Counted from the stretch's first letter, positions 1-8,261 are shown. The stretch: DNA of 35,906 bases from an uncultured Flavobacteriales bacterium (GCA_959608625.1 CAUHQV010000023.1:1-35906); one strand, 5' to 3'. The notes: generated from the letters alone by a model not told the origin. Numbers and translations: made by a program.

Positions 1-147
1 GAGGAAGAAGAGGAGGAGGAAGAAGAAGTTCAACCTCAGCCCAAAAAAGAAGATAAAGCCCCTGAAAAGGTGCAGAAAAAAGATAAAAAAGGATGGGACA
101 AGAAGATTGAACGCACGATCTTCGATTTCCTGAAAAAGATAGAATAA
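1..147 (+). CDS. ftsA: FtsA C-terminal tail (partial)
   Basis: An open frame enters from the left edge and ends in TAA at 145-147, giving the last 48 residues of a protein. It begins with nine glutamates, continues through a Lys/Glu/Pro-rich linker and finishes with a basic amphipathic segment containing KKGWDKK and IFDFLKK. An acidic linker followed by a terminal amphipathic helix is how FtsA, the actin-like protein that tethers FtsZ to the membrane, ends. ftsA directly before ftsZ is the usual gene order. The stop lies 41 bp before the ftsZ start, so the two are probably cotranscribed. The catalytic body is outside the window, so the name rests on the tail and on context. Confidence 0.72.
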   Translation, partial: EEEEEEEEEVQPQPKKEDKAPEKVQKKDKKGWDKKIERTIFDFLKKIE

Positions 148-188
148 CTGCCCGGTATGCAGACCGGGATAATAGAAAGGGAAAACAT

Positions 189-1703
189 ATGGTATCGTTT
201 TTCGGAGACGGAATAAGGTTCGTACCCAAATCGGAAAATGCGCGCCACGAGATAAAAGTGGTGGGCGTTGGCGGCGGCGGCGGCAATACCGTCAACCACA
301 TGTTCCGCAAAGGCGGGGTGGCAGTGGACTATGCCGTGTGCAATACCGACAAACAGGCGCTCAGCGCCAGTCCGGTGCCCGAAAAGATCCAGCTCGGCTC
401 CTCGCTTACCGAGGGCTTGGGAGCAGGGTCGAAACCGGAAGTCGGACGCAAAGCTGCCGAAGAGAGCCAGGAGGCTATCCAGAGCCTTTTCCCGGACGAG
501 ACCAAAATGGTGTTCGTCACGGCGGGAATGGGCGGTGGAACGGGTACGGGGGCAGCTCCCATCATTGCCCGCGCGGCCAAAAGCATGGGAAAACTGACGG
601 TGGGTATCGTCACCACTCCCTTTAAGTTTGAGTACCGCGACGAGGTAGCCCAGGCCGGAATCGCCGAGATGCGCAAATCCGTCGACTCGCTGATCATCAT
701 CAACAACAACCGGATATTCGACATATACAGCGACGTGGATATGCGCGATACGTTCGCTATTGTCAACGAAGTGCTGTGCAAGGCGGCTTCCAGCATCGCG
801 GAGGTGATCAACCAGTCGCTTACCGTCAACGTCGACCTGGCCGATACCCGTACGCTCCTTACCGACAGCGGGACGACGCTGCTGGGCTCGGGCCGGGCAT
901 CGGGTCCCGACCGTGTAAAGAAAGTTACGGAAGAGGCGCTATCCTCCCCGCTGCTCAACGATGCGGACATTTACGGGGCAAAAGGCCTGATATTCGTGGT
1001 CAAATACGGTAAAGGTGGGTTTATCGCCAAGGAACTGGATGCGATGACCACTATCATCCGGGAACGTTCCGGCAACGAATCCCCGGTGAAATGGGGAATG
1101 GGGCAGGACGATACCCTGGCCGACGACGAACTGAACCTGATGATCATCGCTGCCGGCTTCCCTTCGGAAAAACGGATCAACCGCCCCGAAGAACCCCGCG
1201 ACCGCCATGTAGTAAGCCTCGCACCCGAAGGGCCCCTGGCAGGCCAAAACGAGTCGCTCGAGTGGGCCGGGCATCTGGAGATCCGCCCGGAAGAAAAACA
1301 GACCGAAGAGCGGGCTATGCCCAACGGGGAAAAGAAGACATTTACCGTATATACCCTGCAAATGGATGACGACAATTCCCCAGGGCTGAATTTTTCCGGA
1401 CAAGGCTACCAATCGTACGCCCAGGCGCAACCGGATGCACCCCGGGGGAGCCGACAGGAGGAAAGGCGCCCTTACGAGCGCCGACAGGCCCCGGCCGCCA
1501 GTCCGTTGGATTCAAGCATCGAAGACGTACTATCCGGTGGAAATTCCGGATATACGGCGCAGGCAGGCACGCGGGCTGGTATAAAGCAGACCGGAAACCG
1601 CGACACGGAGCCGGCTTACCTGCGCCACGGGATTACGATAAACACCAATCCGCCCAAGGAAGGCCGTACCCACGACTGGACCCTGCGTATGGACGGAGAA
1701 TAA
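189..1703 (+). CDS. ftsZ: Cell division GTPase FtsZ
   Basis: Tubulin-like GTPase that polymerises into the division ring. The 504-residue product has the nucleotide-binding GGGGGN segment near residues 29-34 and the tubulin signature GGGTGTG at residues 115-121. The GTPase and C-terminal domains run to about residue 330. A long Gln/Arg/Pro/Gly-rich linker of roughly 140 residues follows, then the conserved tail PAYLRHG at about 475-481, which in other Bacteroidetes binds FtsA. The protein is well over 100 residues longer than E. coli FtsZ because of the linker, which is normal for the phylum. The ATG at 189 follows a purine-rich stretch (GAAAGGG) and begins a typical short N-terminal extension. 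The gene ends just before a strong terminator. Confidence 0.97.
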   Translation: MVSFFGDGIRFVPKSENARHEIKVVGVGGGGGNTVNHMFRKGGVAVDYAVCNTDKQALSASPVPEKIQLGSSLTEGLGAGSKPEVGRKAAEESQEAIQSLFPDETKMVFVTAGMGGGTGTGAAPIIARAAKSMGKLTVGIVTTPFKFEYRDEVAQAGIAEMRKSVDSLIIINNNRIFDIYSDVDMRDTFAIVNEVLCKAASSIAEVINQSLTVNVDLADTRTLLTDSGTTLLGSGRASGPDRVKKVTEEALSSPLLNDADIYGAKGLIFVVKYGKGGFIAKELDAMTTIIRERSGNESPVKWGMGQDDTLADDELNLMIIAAGFPSEKRINRPEEPRDRHVVSLAPEGPLAGQNESLEWAGHLEIRPEEKQTEERAMPNGEKKTFTVYTLQMDDDNSPGLNFSGQGYQSYAQAQPDAPRGSRQEERRPYERRQAPAASPLDSSIEDVLSGGNSGYTAQAGTRAGIKQTGNRDTEPAYLRHGITINTNPPKEGRTHDWTLRMDGE

Positions 1704-1742
1704 ATTTTTGGAAATATAACCGAAAATGATCCCCACAAAAAA

Positions 1743-1766
1743 ACCGCCGGAGCCGGCGGTTTTTTA
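1743..1766 (+). terminator. Rho-independent terminator after ftsZ
   Basis: Perfect 8-bp stem ACCGCCGG / CCGGCGGT with a 2-nt gap, followed by a run of T. A-run sequence on the left side means it can also terminate the convergent acetyltransferase gene from the other strand. Confidence 0.9.
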
Positions 1767-1786
1767 TTTATACGTTATCCGGAGGA

Positions 1787-2254
1787 TCAATGCTGTTCCC
1801 CGTCGAGGTATAGTTTCCCGGCCCTCCAGGTGGTGTCGAACCCTTTGCGGTTGTAGAACCGGATAGCGCCCTCGTTGTTTCCTTCCACATCGAGTTCTAT
1901 CCGGTTGATCCCGCGCTGGCGAGCCGTGTCGACCACGGCATCCAGCAAGGCTTCGCCGATGTGCATACCCCGGTATTCAGGGCTTATCATCAGGTCTTCG
2001 ATGTGGATCGTGGGGCCTTTCCAAGTGGAGAACCGTTCGAAATAAACGGCGCACCCCAGGATATGACCTTCCTTGTTTTCGGCTACGAAAGCCTCGAAAG
2101 CAGGGTTTTCGGCATCCAAACCTATGCGCCGCATTTCGTCTGCGGTCCAGGTGACCATTTCCGGCGCGTTATGATGGGCGGCCAGTTCCTTTATCAGGCG
2201 GAGTATCTCTTCGGCATCGTGCCCGGTGGCACGTCTAACTTTTGCATTTTCCAT
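1787..2254 (-). CDS. GNAT N-acetyltransferase, diamine/SSAT-like
   Basis: The 155-residue protein is a single GNAT domain, which transfers acetyl from acetyl-CoA to an amine. The acetyl-CoA loop appears as YRGMHIG (R-x-x-G-x-G/A type), preceded by the beta-4 segment with IEDLMISPEY. The C-terminal part has NNEGAIRFYNRKGF, the usual GNAT motif B. The stretch YFERFSTWKGPTIHIEDL resembles spermidine/diamine acetyltransferases, so a polyamine or small-amine substrate is plausible but unproven. It converges on ftsZ and lies downstream of rpoD, separated from it by a strong terminator, so it probably has its own promoter. No good TAnnTTTG box was found for it. Confidence 0.85.
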   Translation of the reverse strand: MENAKVRRATGHDAEEILRLIKELAAHHNAPEMVTWTADEMRRIGLDAENPAFEAFVAENKEGHILGCAVYFERFSTWKGPTIHIEDLMISPEYRGMHIGEALLDAVVDTARQRGINRIELDVEGNNEGAIRFYNRKGFDTTWRAGKLYLDGEQH

Positions 2255-2289
2255 GATATTCTTTTTCTATTATTTGTTCATAAAACCAA

Positions 2290-2323
2290 AAAGGCGCTTC
2301 CGGGATTTCCCGGAAGCGCCTTT
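2290..2323 (-). terminator. Terminator after rpoD
   Basis: A 15-bp perfect stem (2290-2304 with 2309-2323) and 4-nt loop. Read on the minus strand it is followed by TTTTTGGTTTTA, so it terminates rpoD. Confidence 0.9.
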
Positions 2324-2363
2324 CCGGAGGGTGTCCGTCCGGTGCGCGGTGGCCGCGGAGCGG

Positions 2364-3227
2364 TTATCCCAGATAAGTCTTGAGTATTTTACTGCGCGAA
2401 GTGTGCTTCAGACGGCGAATGGCTTTTTCCTTGATCTGCCGGACGCGTTCGCGGGTCAGGTCGAACGTTTCGCCGATCTCTTCGAGGGTCATCGCATGCT
2501 GTCCGCCCAGTCCGAAATACAGGCGGATCACGTCGGCCTCGCGCGGAGTAAGCGTCTGGAGCGCGCGCTCGATCTCGATGCGCAGCGATTCGGTCATCAG
2601 TTCGCGGTCCGGGTTGGGCGATTCACCGCTCTTGAGTACGTCGTACAGGTTGGAATCCTCTCCTTCCACCAGCGGGGCGTCCATTGAGATATGGCGGCCG
2701 GAGTTCTTCAGCGATTCTTTGACATCCTCTTCGGTCATGTCCAGTTCCTGGGCGATTTCTTCGGCGGACGGGGCGCGCTCGTTGAGCTGCTCCAGTTCGG
2801 CGTATTTCTTGTTTATCTTGTTGATCGAACCGATCTTGTTCAGCGGCAGACGGACGATACGGGACTGTTCGGCCAGCGCCTGCAGGATAGACTGCCGTAT
2901 CCACCATACGGCGTACGAAATGAATTTGAACCCGCGGGTCTCGTCGAAACGCTGGGCGGCTTTGATCAGGCCCAGGTTGCCTTCGTTGATCAGATCCGGG
3001 AGGGTTAGTCCTTGGTTTTGGTATTGTTTGGCTACCGACACGACGAAACGCAGGTTGGCTTTGGTGAGTTTATCCAGAGCTCTCTGATCGCCGGCTTTGA
3101 TCCGCTGGGCGAGTTCTACCTCCTCGTCGGCCGAAATGAGGCCTACTTTTCCGATTTCCTGTAAATACTTGTCCAGCGAAGCGGTCTCGCGGTTGGTAAC
3201 CTGTTTAGTGATCTTAAGTTGTCTCAT
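2364..3227 (-). CDS. rpoD: Primary sigma factor RpoD (SigA)
   Basis: Housekeeping sigma-70 factor that directs RNA polymerase to TAnnTTTG-type promoters. The 287-residue protein has region 1.2 at the N-terminus, region 2 with DLINEGNLGLIKAA and the -10-reading FISYAVWWIRQSI (about 77-113), region 3, and region 4 with the helix-turn-helix TLEEIGETFDLTRERVRQI near residues 243-262. It lacks region 1.1 and the non-conserved insert of proteobacterial sigma-70, as is normal for the Bacteroidetes primary sigma factor. The ATG at 3227 is preceded by AAGGAG, an unusually good Shine-Dalgarno sequence for this phylum. A strong terminator follows the gene, which appears monocistronic. Confidence 0.96.
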   Translation of the reverse strand: MRQLKITKQVTNRETASLDKYLQEIGKVGLISADEEVELAQRIKAGDQRALDKLTKANLRFVVSVAKQYQNQGLTLPDLINEGNLGLIKAAQRFDETRGFKFISYAVWWIRQSILQALAEQSRIVRLPLNKIGSINKINKKYAELEQLNERAPSAEEIAQELDMTEEDVKESLKNSGRHISMDAPLVEGEDSNLYDVLKSGESPNPDRELMTESLRIEIERALQTLTPREADVIRLYFGLGGQHAMTLEEIGETFDLTRERVRQIKEKAIRRLKHTSRSKILKTYLG

Positions 3228-3267
3228 GTATCTCCTTCGTGCGGAGGATTAATACCCCGCAACATTA
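3228..3267 (-). promoter_or_regulatory. rpoD promoter box and Shine-Dalgarno leader
   Basis: On the minus strand TAATGTTG (3260-3267) matches the TAnnTTTG box at 7 of 8 bases. Further down the leader AAGGAG lies 5 nt before the ATG, and CTCC (minus strand, 3246-3243) could pair with its GGAG. The leader would be about 25-30 nt. Confidence 0.5.
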
Positions 3268-3313
3268 CATTATACGTAAAAAAAGAAAAAAGGTTACAAT
3301 CGCGTCGAAAAAT

Positions 3314-4240
3314 TTAACAATTCAACGGAACGATCCGCAGCGGAATACACAGCAGGCCTACCAGGATCGTGATTTTTACTCCGGTGTAGATAACGGAGCA
3401 AACTTTGTCCGACGGGCGCACCAGAAGTGCCACCGCGGCGGCAAGCAGTGCGATCCCGGTGAGCAGGAAGTAAAAGAAATAAGCGTTCCCTTTTTCAAAG
3501 GCGAGGACCGTGACCGTGCAGGCGGCTGAGGCAGCCAGAACGGCAGCGGTAACAGCCGATGCTTTCCGTTCGCCCAGCGCCACCGGAAGCGTCCGGTATC
3601 CGAATACGGCATCGCCCCGGCGATTGTTCAGGTCGTTGAGCATGCTCAGGGCGGATAGCAGGAAGAACAGGAACATCCCGTGGGAGACCAGTACGTTTAT
3701 ATCCACCACTTTCCGGTAGAAAAAGACCGCAAAAAGCGGGATCATGGCCAGGGCGGCCATGGCAAAATTGGATACCAGGGGTATTTTTTTGAGTTTATGC
3801 GAGTAGAACCACAGCAGGAACGCAAATCCTGAAAAAAACAAGACCGACCGCAGCGAAACGAGCAGGCTTAGGGCGACGGCCGCAAAATTGAGCGTGAGGT
3901 ATATTTTCAGGGTGGTGGATTGCGAAACGTAGCCGTCGATAAACCCTTTTTCGGGATAGTTGACCAGGTCTTTGTTCTTGTCGTAGAAAAAGTTGATGAT
4001 GTACCCTCCGGCCACCACCATCCAGGTACAGACCACCAGCACGAAAAAATACGGATCCGTGAGCACCGAGAAATCCGGCGCATGGAACGTAAAGAAGAAC
4101 ATACAACTCAGGTACTGGGCAGCGGCTATCAGTGCGATGTTGTACACGCGGGTGAGCGAAAGCAGGCTCACGACTTTCATGGCGGTAACGGCCCATGCGC
4201 GGGGTGCGCGTTTTCCGGGTGAGGTGCCGCCCCCTCCCAT
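3314..4240 (-). CDS. UbiA-family prenyltransferase
   Basis: Integral-membrane enzyme of the UbiA superfamily, which moves a polyprenyl group from its diphosphate to an acceptor. In the 308-residue protein the first Asp-rich motif is N83-F-F-Y-D87 followed by D91, and the second is in NDLNNRRGD at about 202-210, next to FGYRTLP. Eight or nine hydrophobic segments surround them. The ATG at 4240 lies 2 bp after the upstream stop; an alternative ATG at 4180 would begin closer to the first membrane helix. A longer open frame reaching 4507 overlaps the kinase gene and is not the real start. It is the last gene of a five-gene operon beside a mevalonate-kinase-like gene, so a lipid or isoprenoid substrate is inferred. 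The exact acceptor cannot be read from sequence. Confidence 0.85.
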   Translation of the reverse strand: MGGGGTSPGKRAPRAWAVTAMKVVSLLSLTRVYNIALIAAAQYLSCMFFFTFHAPDFSVLTDPYFFVLVVCTWMVVAGGYIINFFYDKNKDLVNYPEKGFIDGYVSQSTTLKIYLTLNFAAVALSLLVSLRSVLFFSGFAFLLWFYSHKLKKIPLVSNFAMAALAMIPLFAVFFYRKVVDINVLVSHGMFLFFLLSALSMLNDLNNRRGDAVFGYRTLPVALGERKASAVTAAVLAASAACTVTVLAFEKGNAYFFYFLLTGIALLAAAVALLVRPSDKVCSVIYTGVKITILVGLLCIPLRIVPLNC

Positions 4241-4242
4241 GG

Positions 4243-5184
4243 TTAGAAACGGTATATAGGCTGTGTGGAAAAGCCCCGGAGCATACGGGCTGCTTTGTCG
4301 TAATCGTCGGTGAATCCAAGCACGAAACCGCCGCCGCCGGCCCCGCACAGTTTGAGGTAGTACGTATCCGATTCCAGTCCGTCCAGCCAGATCTTTTTCA
4401 GGCCGCGGGGGATCATGGGCGAAAAATGGGTGAAGACCACCCGGGAAAGGGCCCGGACGTTTTCCAGCAGGTTCGCTTTCCGCCCGTCGATAAAGGCCTG
4501 GATGCAAGCGTCGTTCAGGGCGTTGAATTCCTCGCGGAGCATTTTGCGGAAGCCTTCGTTCTTCATTTTTTCAAAGAAGACGTTGATCAGATCGCCTGTA
4601 GAATGCTGCATGCCGGAATCGAGCAGGAATATGGCTCCGGCCCCTTCGGTATTGGAATCCGGGATGCCGACCGTATCGATATTTCCTTGCGGGCGTACCA
4701 GGATGGGCAGGTTCATGTAGCATATCAGCGGATCGAGCCCCGAACTATGGCCGTGGAAAAAACTTTCCATCCGCCCTAAAGTGTCTTTGAGCGAAAGGAT
4801 GTCCTGGGTCGAGATGCCTTCGGGAGAAATACGGTCTATGGCATACCGCTCGTAAATAGCCGCCACCAAAGCGCCGGAACTTCCTACCCCGTAGCCAAGC
4901 GGGATGCTCGAATCGAAATACAGGCCTTCGTCCAGGTCATTTTTCAGGACGGCCGTATCTATCCGCGCGCCGAACGAAGAATCGCCGTTCAGGGTTTCCA
5001 AGTATTGGCAGAATTCCCGGATATGAAGGTTGGATTCTTTCGCCGCCTCTCCGGACGATGGCGAAGACACCAAGGCTCCCTTATAAAAGTCGTAGGGAAT
5101 AGAAAGACCCATGGAATCTTTTATGATGCCATACTCTCCGAAAAGGAGGATTTTTGCGTGATAGAGTTTTTCCGTTATTGCCAT
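4243..5184 (-). CDS. GHMP kinase, mevalonate-kinase-like
   Basis: A small-molecule ATP-dependent kinase of the GHMP superfamily (313 residues). The N-terminal KILLFGEYGI matches the mevalonate-kinase opening, where the motif is usually GEH. The ATP loop is P95-L-G-Y-G-V-G-S-S-G-A. The GHSSGLDP segment places a candidate catalytic Asp at residue 151. The third motif is LCGAGGGGFVLG near 278-290. These features and the neighbouring UbiA prenyltransferase suggest a mevalonate or related isoprenoid-branch kinase; a sugar kinase of the same superfamily is less likely. The start ATG at 5184 directly abuts the stop of the lipoprotein gene, indicating translational coupling. Confidence 0.82.
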   Translation of the reverse strand: MAITEKLYHAKILLFGEYGIIKDSMGLSIPYDFYKGALVSSPSSGEAAKESNLHIREFCQYLETLNGDSSFGARIDTAVLKNDLDEGLYFDSSIPLGYGVGSSGALVAAIYERYAIDRISPEGISTQDILSLKDTLGRMESFFHGHSSGLDPLICYMNLPILVRPQGNIDTVGIPDSNTEGAGAIFLLDSGMQHSTGDLINVFFEKMKNEGFRKMLREEFNALNDACIQAFIDGRKANLLENVRALSRVVFTHFSPMIPRGLKKIWLDGLESDTYYLKLCGAGGGGFVLGFTDDYDKAARMLRGFSTQPIYRF

Positions 5185-5622
5185 TTAGTCATTTCCTGGC
5201 ATGCCCCAGCCCGAATCCAATAGAGTTTTTTTATAGTTGTTTTCTTTTTTCTCTTCTTCTGCCGCAAGTTGGTTCAGGCGGTTGATCGCTTCGGAATAAA
5301 TTTTCATGTATTCCCGGTTGTGTTCGCTGTAATACTCGTTGTTCTGCGCCAGGATCTCTTTGCTTATGCCGTAATCTTTGTATAGCTTCTCGATGAACGC
5401 TTTTTTCCCGATACGGGAAAAAGTGGAATCCATTTCGAACGCACCTTGTTCTTCCAGTGCGGTCAGGCAGGCCAACTGGCACAACACGTCGACCATTTCA
5501 TCGGGAGACAGCAAGCGTTCGGGCTTTTCCACGTAATGGTATTTACAGCCGGCGGCGACAGACATCAGGACAACGAGCGTCAAAACGCGTGCAAATTTAG
5601 GGTAAAATTTTGAAAAAGACAT
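5185..5622 (-). CDS. DUF4296-like lipoprotein
   Basis: A 145-residue predicted lipoprotein. The N-terminus is a short basic region and hydrophobic core ending in the lipobox-like VAAGC, with Cys at residue 26. The mature part has KPERLLSPDEMVDVLCQLA, a short alpha-helical segment and a charged C-terminus, which resembles the Bacteroidetes-specific DUF4296 family as I remember it. Function is unknown. The ATG at 5622 was chosen because it places the signal peptide at the N-terminus; the longer frame to 6090 overlaps pyrC. It lies 14 bp after pyrC and abuts the GHMP kinase, so it belongs to the operon. Confidence 0.8.
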   Translation of the reverse strand: MSFSKFYPKFARVLTLVVLMSVAAGCKYHYVEKPERLLSPDEMVDVLCQLACLTALEEQGAFEMDSTFSRIGKKAFIEKLYKDYGISKEILAQNNEYYSEHNREYMKIYSEAINRLNQLAAEEEKKENNYKKTLLDSGWGMPGND

Positions 5623-5636
5623 ATTTCGGGCGTTTT

Positions 5637-6977
5637 TTAGCGTTCGAACGTCAGGGCCGCAGGCGAGGTCACTTTGTACAGTTTTCCATCGGCGTAGGCT
5701 ACCTGGCCCCCGACGATCGTATGGGTGATACGCGCCGAGAACATCCTGTCCTCGAACGCCGACCAGCCGCATTTGTATTTCAGGGACTCCCGGTGGGCGC
5801 GCCACGGGCTGTTGAATTCCACCAGTACGGCATCCGCGAAATAACCTTCCCGGATGAATCCCCGGCGCTCTATCTGGAATATCCGGGCTGGGTTGTGGCA
5901 CATTTTTTCCACGGCCAGTTCCAGGGAAAGACGGCCTTTGGAGACTTCGGAAAGCACGGCGGGCAGCGTATGCTGGATCATCGGCCCTCCGGAAGGGCAA
6001 TTGAGGTAGGGCCGCGACTTCTCTTCCAAAGTATGCGGCGCATGGTCGGAACCGATCGTGTCTATCCGATCCGAGAGCAGGGCTTCCCAAAGGGCATCGC
6101 GGTCCTGGGCGGTTTTTACCGAGGGGTTCACTTTTATCAGGTTGCCTTTCACGGCGTAATCTTCCTGGGCAAAGAACAGATGATGCGTGCAGGCTTCGGC
6201 CGTGATCTTCTTGTACGAGCCGGGTTTCATGGCGCTGAGCAGGTTCAGCTCCCGGGCGGAACTCACATGCAGCAGGTGCAGGCGGGCCCCCGTTTTTTTG
6301 GCCAGGTCGATGGCGTAGGACGAACTGCGGAAACAGGCTTCGTCGTCCCGGATGCGGGTGTGCATATAGGCGGGGATGTCGTCCCCGAATTCGCGGCGGG
6401 CTTTTTCCAGGTTTTCCGCGATCAGCACGTCGTCCTCGCAGTGGGTGGCTATCAACAGGGGCGAGGAGACAAAGATGCGTTCGATGGCCGAAGAATCCTT
6501 TACCGCCATATCCCCGGTCGAAGAACCGAAAAAGACCTTTACGGCGGCTACGCGGTTGGTGTCGGCCCGCAGGATATCCTCGACGTTGTGTTCGGTAGCC
6601 CCGATCATAAAGGAATAGTTCGCCGAGGATTTCCGGGCCGCCATGGCGAATTTTTCTTCCAGCAGTTCCGGCGTTACGGCCGGAGGGTTGGTGTTGGGCA
6701 TGTCGATGACGGAGGTCACCCCTCCGGCTACGGCGGCGGCCGATTCGGTGGCGAAATCTCCTTTTTGGATCAGCCCCGGGTCGCGGAAATGCACGTGGGT
6801 GTCGATCGCCCCCGGGATCAGAAATTTGTTGTCGGCCTGTATCAGCCGGGTGCCCGGGTAAAGGCTTATCGAGGGATCTATCCGTTCGATCACCCCGTTC
6901 TTGATGAATACGTCGCTTTCGTACACCGATCCGGCGTCGACTATTTTCGCGTTTTTTATCAGAATGTTTTCGTCCAT
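5637..6977 (-). CDS. pyrC: Dihydroorotase
   Basis: Third enzyme of pyrimidine synthesis, cyclising carbamoyl-aspartate to dihydroorotate. The 446-residue protein is an amidohydrolase TIM barrel with all expected metal-site residues: H61 and H63 in DTHVHFRDPG, K147 as the probable carboxylated lysine in KVFFGSSTG, H179 in ATHCED, H237 in LHVSS, and D311 in GSDHAPH. Length and motifs fit the AllB/class-I-like dihydroorotases of Bacteroidetes rather than the short E. coli PyrC. Hydantoinase or allantoinase activity is the main alternative, but DTHVHFRDPG favours dihydroorotase. It lies 16 bp after the holB-like gene. Confidence 0.93.
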   Translation of the reverse strand: MDENILIKNAKIVDAGSVYESDVFIKNGVIERIDPSISLYPGTRLIQADNKFLIPGAIDTHVHFRDPGLIQKGDFATESAAAVAGGVTSVIDMPNTNPPAVTPELLEEKFAMAARKSSANYSFMIGATEHNVEDILRADTNRVAAVKVFFGSSTGDMAVKDSSAIERIFVSSPLLIATHCEDDVLIAENLEKARREFGDDIPAYMHTRIRDDEACFRSSSYAIDLAKKTGARLHLLHVSSARELNLLSAMKPGSYKKITAEACTHHLFFAQEDYAVKGNLIKVNPSVKTAQDRDALWEALLSDRIDTIGSDHAPHTLEEKSRPYLNCPSGGPMIQHTLPAVLSEVSKGRLSLELAVEKMCHNPARIFQIERRGFIREGYFADAVLVEFNSPWRAHRESLKYKCGWSAFEDRMFSARITHTIVGGQVAYADGKLYKVTSPAALTFER

Positions 6978-6993
6978 TGCATGGTGTCTTTAC

Positions 6994-8106
6994 TTATACC
7001 GCCCTGGCATGCAGGTAGCGCGTCAGGTTTACGGCCGAAGAAAAAAATACGATCCTGGGATTGGCGTTGCGTTCGATGTGGTACTGGGCCTGGTCCAGTT
7101 CGCGGTAGATGTCCGCGATATTGCGCCCGTGGACATATGTGGAAAAACTGCCGAAATTGAACCCTCCGGCGAATTCCTGGGGATGTACGAGCCTTTCTAT
7201 CCCGTAGTTGTGCATCAGCGCTTCGCGGAATATCTCGAAGCAGTACTGAAGGAATTGTTTTTGCTGTTCGCGGGAGAGCGAGGCCATTTCGTCCGCCCAG
7301 GCCAGCAGGTTACCCAGTTCCGAAGGCTTCTTTTTAGCCATGAACGCCGAACGTACGAACCGTACGAAAAGTCCCGGGAATACCCCCGCATGGCTGCCTT
7401 CGCGCAGGATCTTCAGCGCTTTGCCCATATCGCCTTCGGCAGCGAAAGCGGCATTCTGTGCCTGTTGGGGGGAGGCGCCATGTCTTTTTTCCAATTCTCC
7501 GGCGATCTCCCGGTCGGACAGCCGATGGAAATGCACGGCCTGCGTGCGGGAGGCGATGGTCGGCAGGATGGCCGCAGGATCGTCGGTCGTCAGGATGATG
7601 AGAGTCTTTTCGGCCGGCTCTTCGATCAGCTTGAGCAGCTTGTTGGCGGCCGTCGGGTTCATCTTCTCGGCGTGCCAGACAATCATCACTTTGTAACCCC
7701 CGGAAAAGGATTTGAGGGCCAGTTTGCGGGAGATCGTTTCGGCTTCCTCCTTGCCGATGGCCCCTTGTTTGTTCTCGATATCCATCCACTGGTACCAGTC
7801 GGAAAGGCTGCCGTACGGCATTTCCCGGACGAAACGGCGCCAGGGTTCGAGAAAATCGTCGCTCACGGGCGATTTTTTCACTTCCTTGCTGGTATTGACC
7901 GGAAAGGCGAAATGGAGGTCGGGGTGGGCGAGGGCTTTTTCTTCGTCCGTTCCCAGCACGGCTGCGGCATAGGCAATGGCTACCCGCAGGGTTCCGGTGC
8001 CTTCCGGGGAAACGAAAAGCTGGGCGTGGCTGATCCGCCCCCGCGATACGGTGCTTTCCAGCAGTCCCCTCAGGGAATAGTTTCCTATGATATCTTTTGC
8101 CAACAT
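6994..8106 (-). CDS. holB: DNA polymerase III delta' subunit-like AAA+ protein
   Basis: Clamp-loader subunit that works with DnaX and the delta subunit to load the sliding clamp. The 370-residue protein begins MLAKDIIGN and has SHAQLFVSPEGTG where an ATP-binding loop would be, with no lysine or threonine in place. This fits delta', which does not hydrolyse ATP. It has the DnaX-like KVMIVWHAEKMNPTAANKLLKLIEEP segment and the sensor region LTTDDPAAILPTIASRTQ. Zinc-binding cysteines of E. coli delta' are absent. The start is taken as the ATG at 8106, because the frame's first codon at 8115 is a TTG inside the promoter box. It is the first gene of the operon ending with ubiA-like. Confidence 0.88.
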   Translation of the reverse strand: MLAKDIIGNYSLRGLLESTVSRGRISHAQLFVSPEGTGTLRVAIAYAAAVLGTDEEKALAHPDLHFAFPVNTSKEVKKSPVSDDFLEPWRRFVREMPYGSLSDWYQWMDIENKQGAIGKEEAETISRKLALKSFSGGYKVMIVWHAEKMNPTAANKLLKLIEEPAEKTLIILTTDDPAAILPTIASRTQAVHFHRLSDREIAGELEKRHGASPQQAQNAAFAAEGDMGKALKILREGSHAGVFPGLFVRFVRSAFMAKKKPSELGNLLAWADEMASLSREQQKQFLQYCFEIFREALMHNYGIERLVHPQEFAGGFNFGSFSTYVHGRNIADIYRELDQAQYHIERNANPRIVFFSSAVNLTRYLHARAV

Positions 8107-8112
8107 CGGATA

Positions 8113-8120
8113 CAAAGTTA
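8113..8120 (-). promoter_or_regulatory. Promoter box of the holB-pyrC-ubiA operon
   Basis: TAACTTTG on the minus strand is a perfect match to the Bacteroidetes -7 box TAnnTTTG. It ends 6 nt before the ATG at 8106, so the transcript would be leaderless or nearly so. Confidence 0.6.
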
Positions 8121-8210
8121 CGTATTTTTACAGGGAACGGGATGTTGAGGGTTTCATAAAAATTTCATCAATTGCCTAAAGGAACCGTACGATAATCTCC
8201 CAAAGATAGC

Positions 8211-8261
8211 TACATTTGCACAATATAGGAGGCGTCCCGGCTATTTTCAAGCAAACTTGAA
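8211..8261 (+). promoter_or_regulatory. Candidate promoter and leader hairpin of the amidase gene
   Basis: TACATTTG at 8211-8218 matches TAnnTTTG exactly. No clear -33 TTG lies at the right distance. The leader contains a 6-bp hairpin, TTCAAG (8246-8251) with CTTGAA (8256-8261). A second weaker box, TACTTTG, occurs at 8296-8302. Confidence 0.45.

Noticed and set aside
4241..4507. Upstream extension of the UbiA frame to 397 residues
   Set aside because: It lies wholly inside the GHMP kinase gene and reads as basic, Pro-rich shadow sequence.
5623..6090. Upstream extension of the lipoprotein frame to 301 residues
   Set aside because: It overlaps pyrC. The ATG at 5622 gives a proper lipoprotein signal peptide.
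5610..7160. A 516-codon open frame on the plus strand opposite pyrC
   Set aside because: It is the shadow of pyrC, rich in Gly, His, Arg and Phe with no motif. The minus-strand gene has all catalytic residues.
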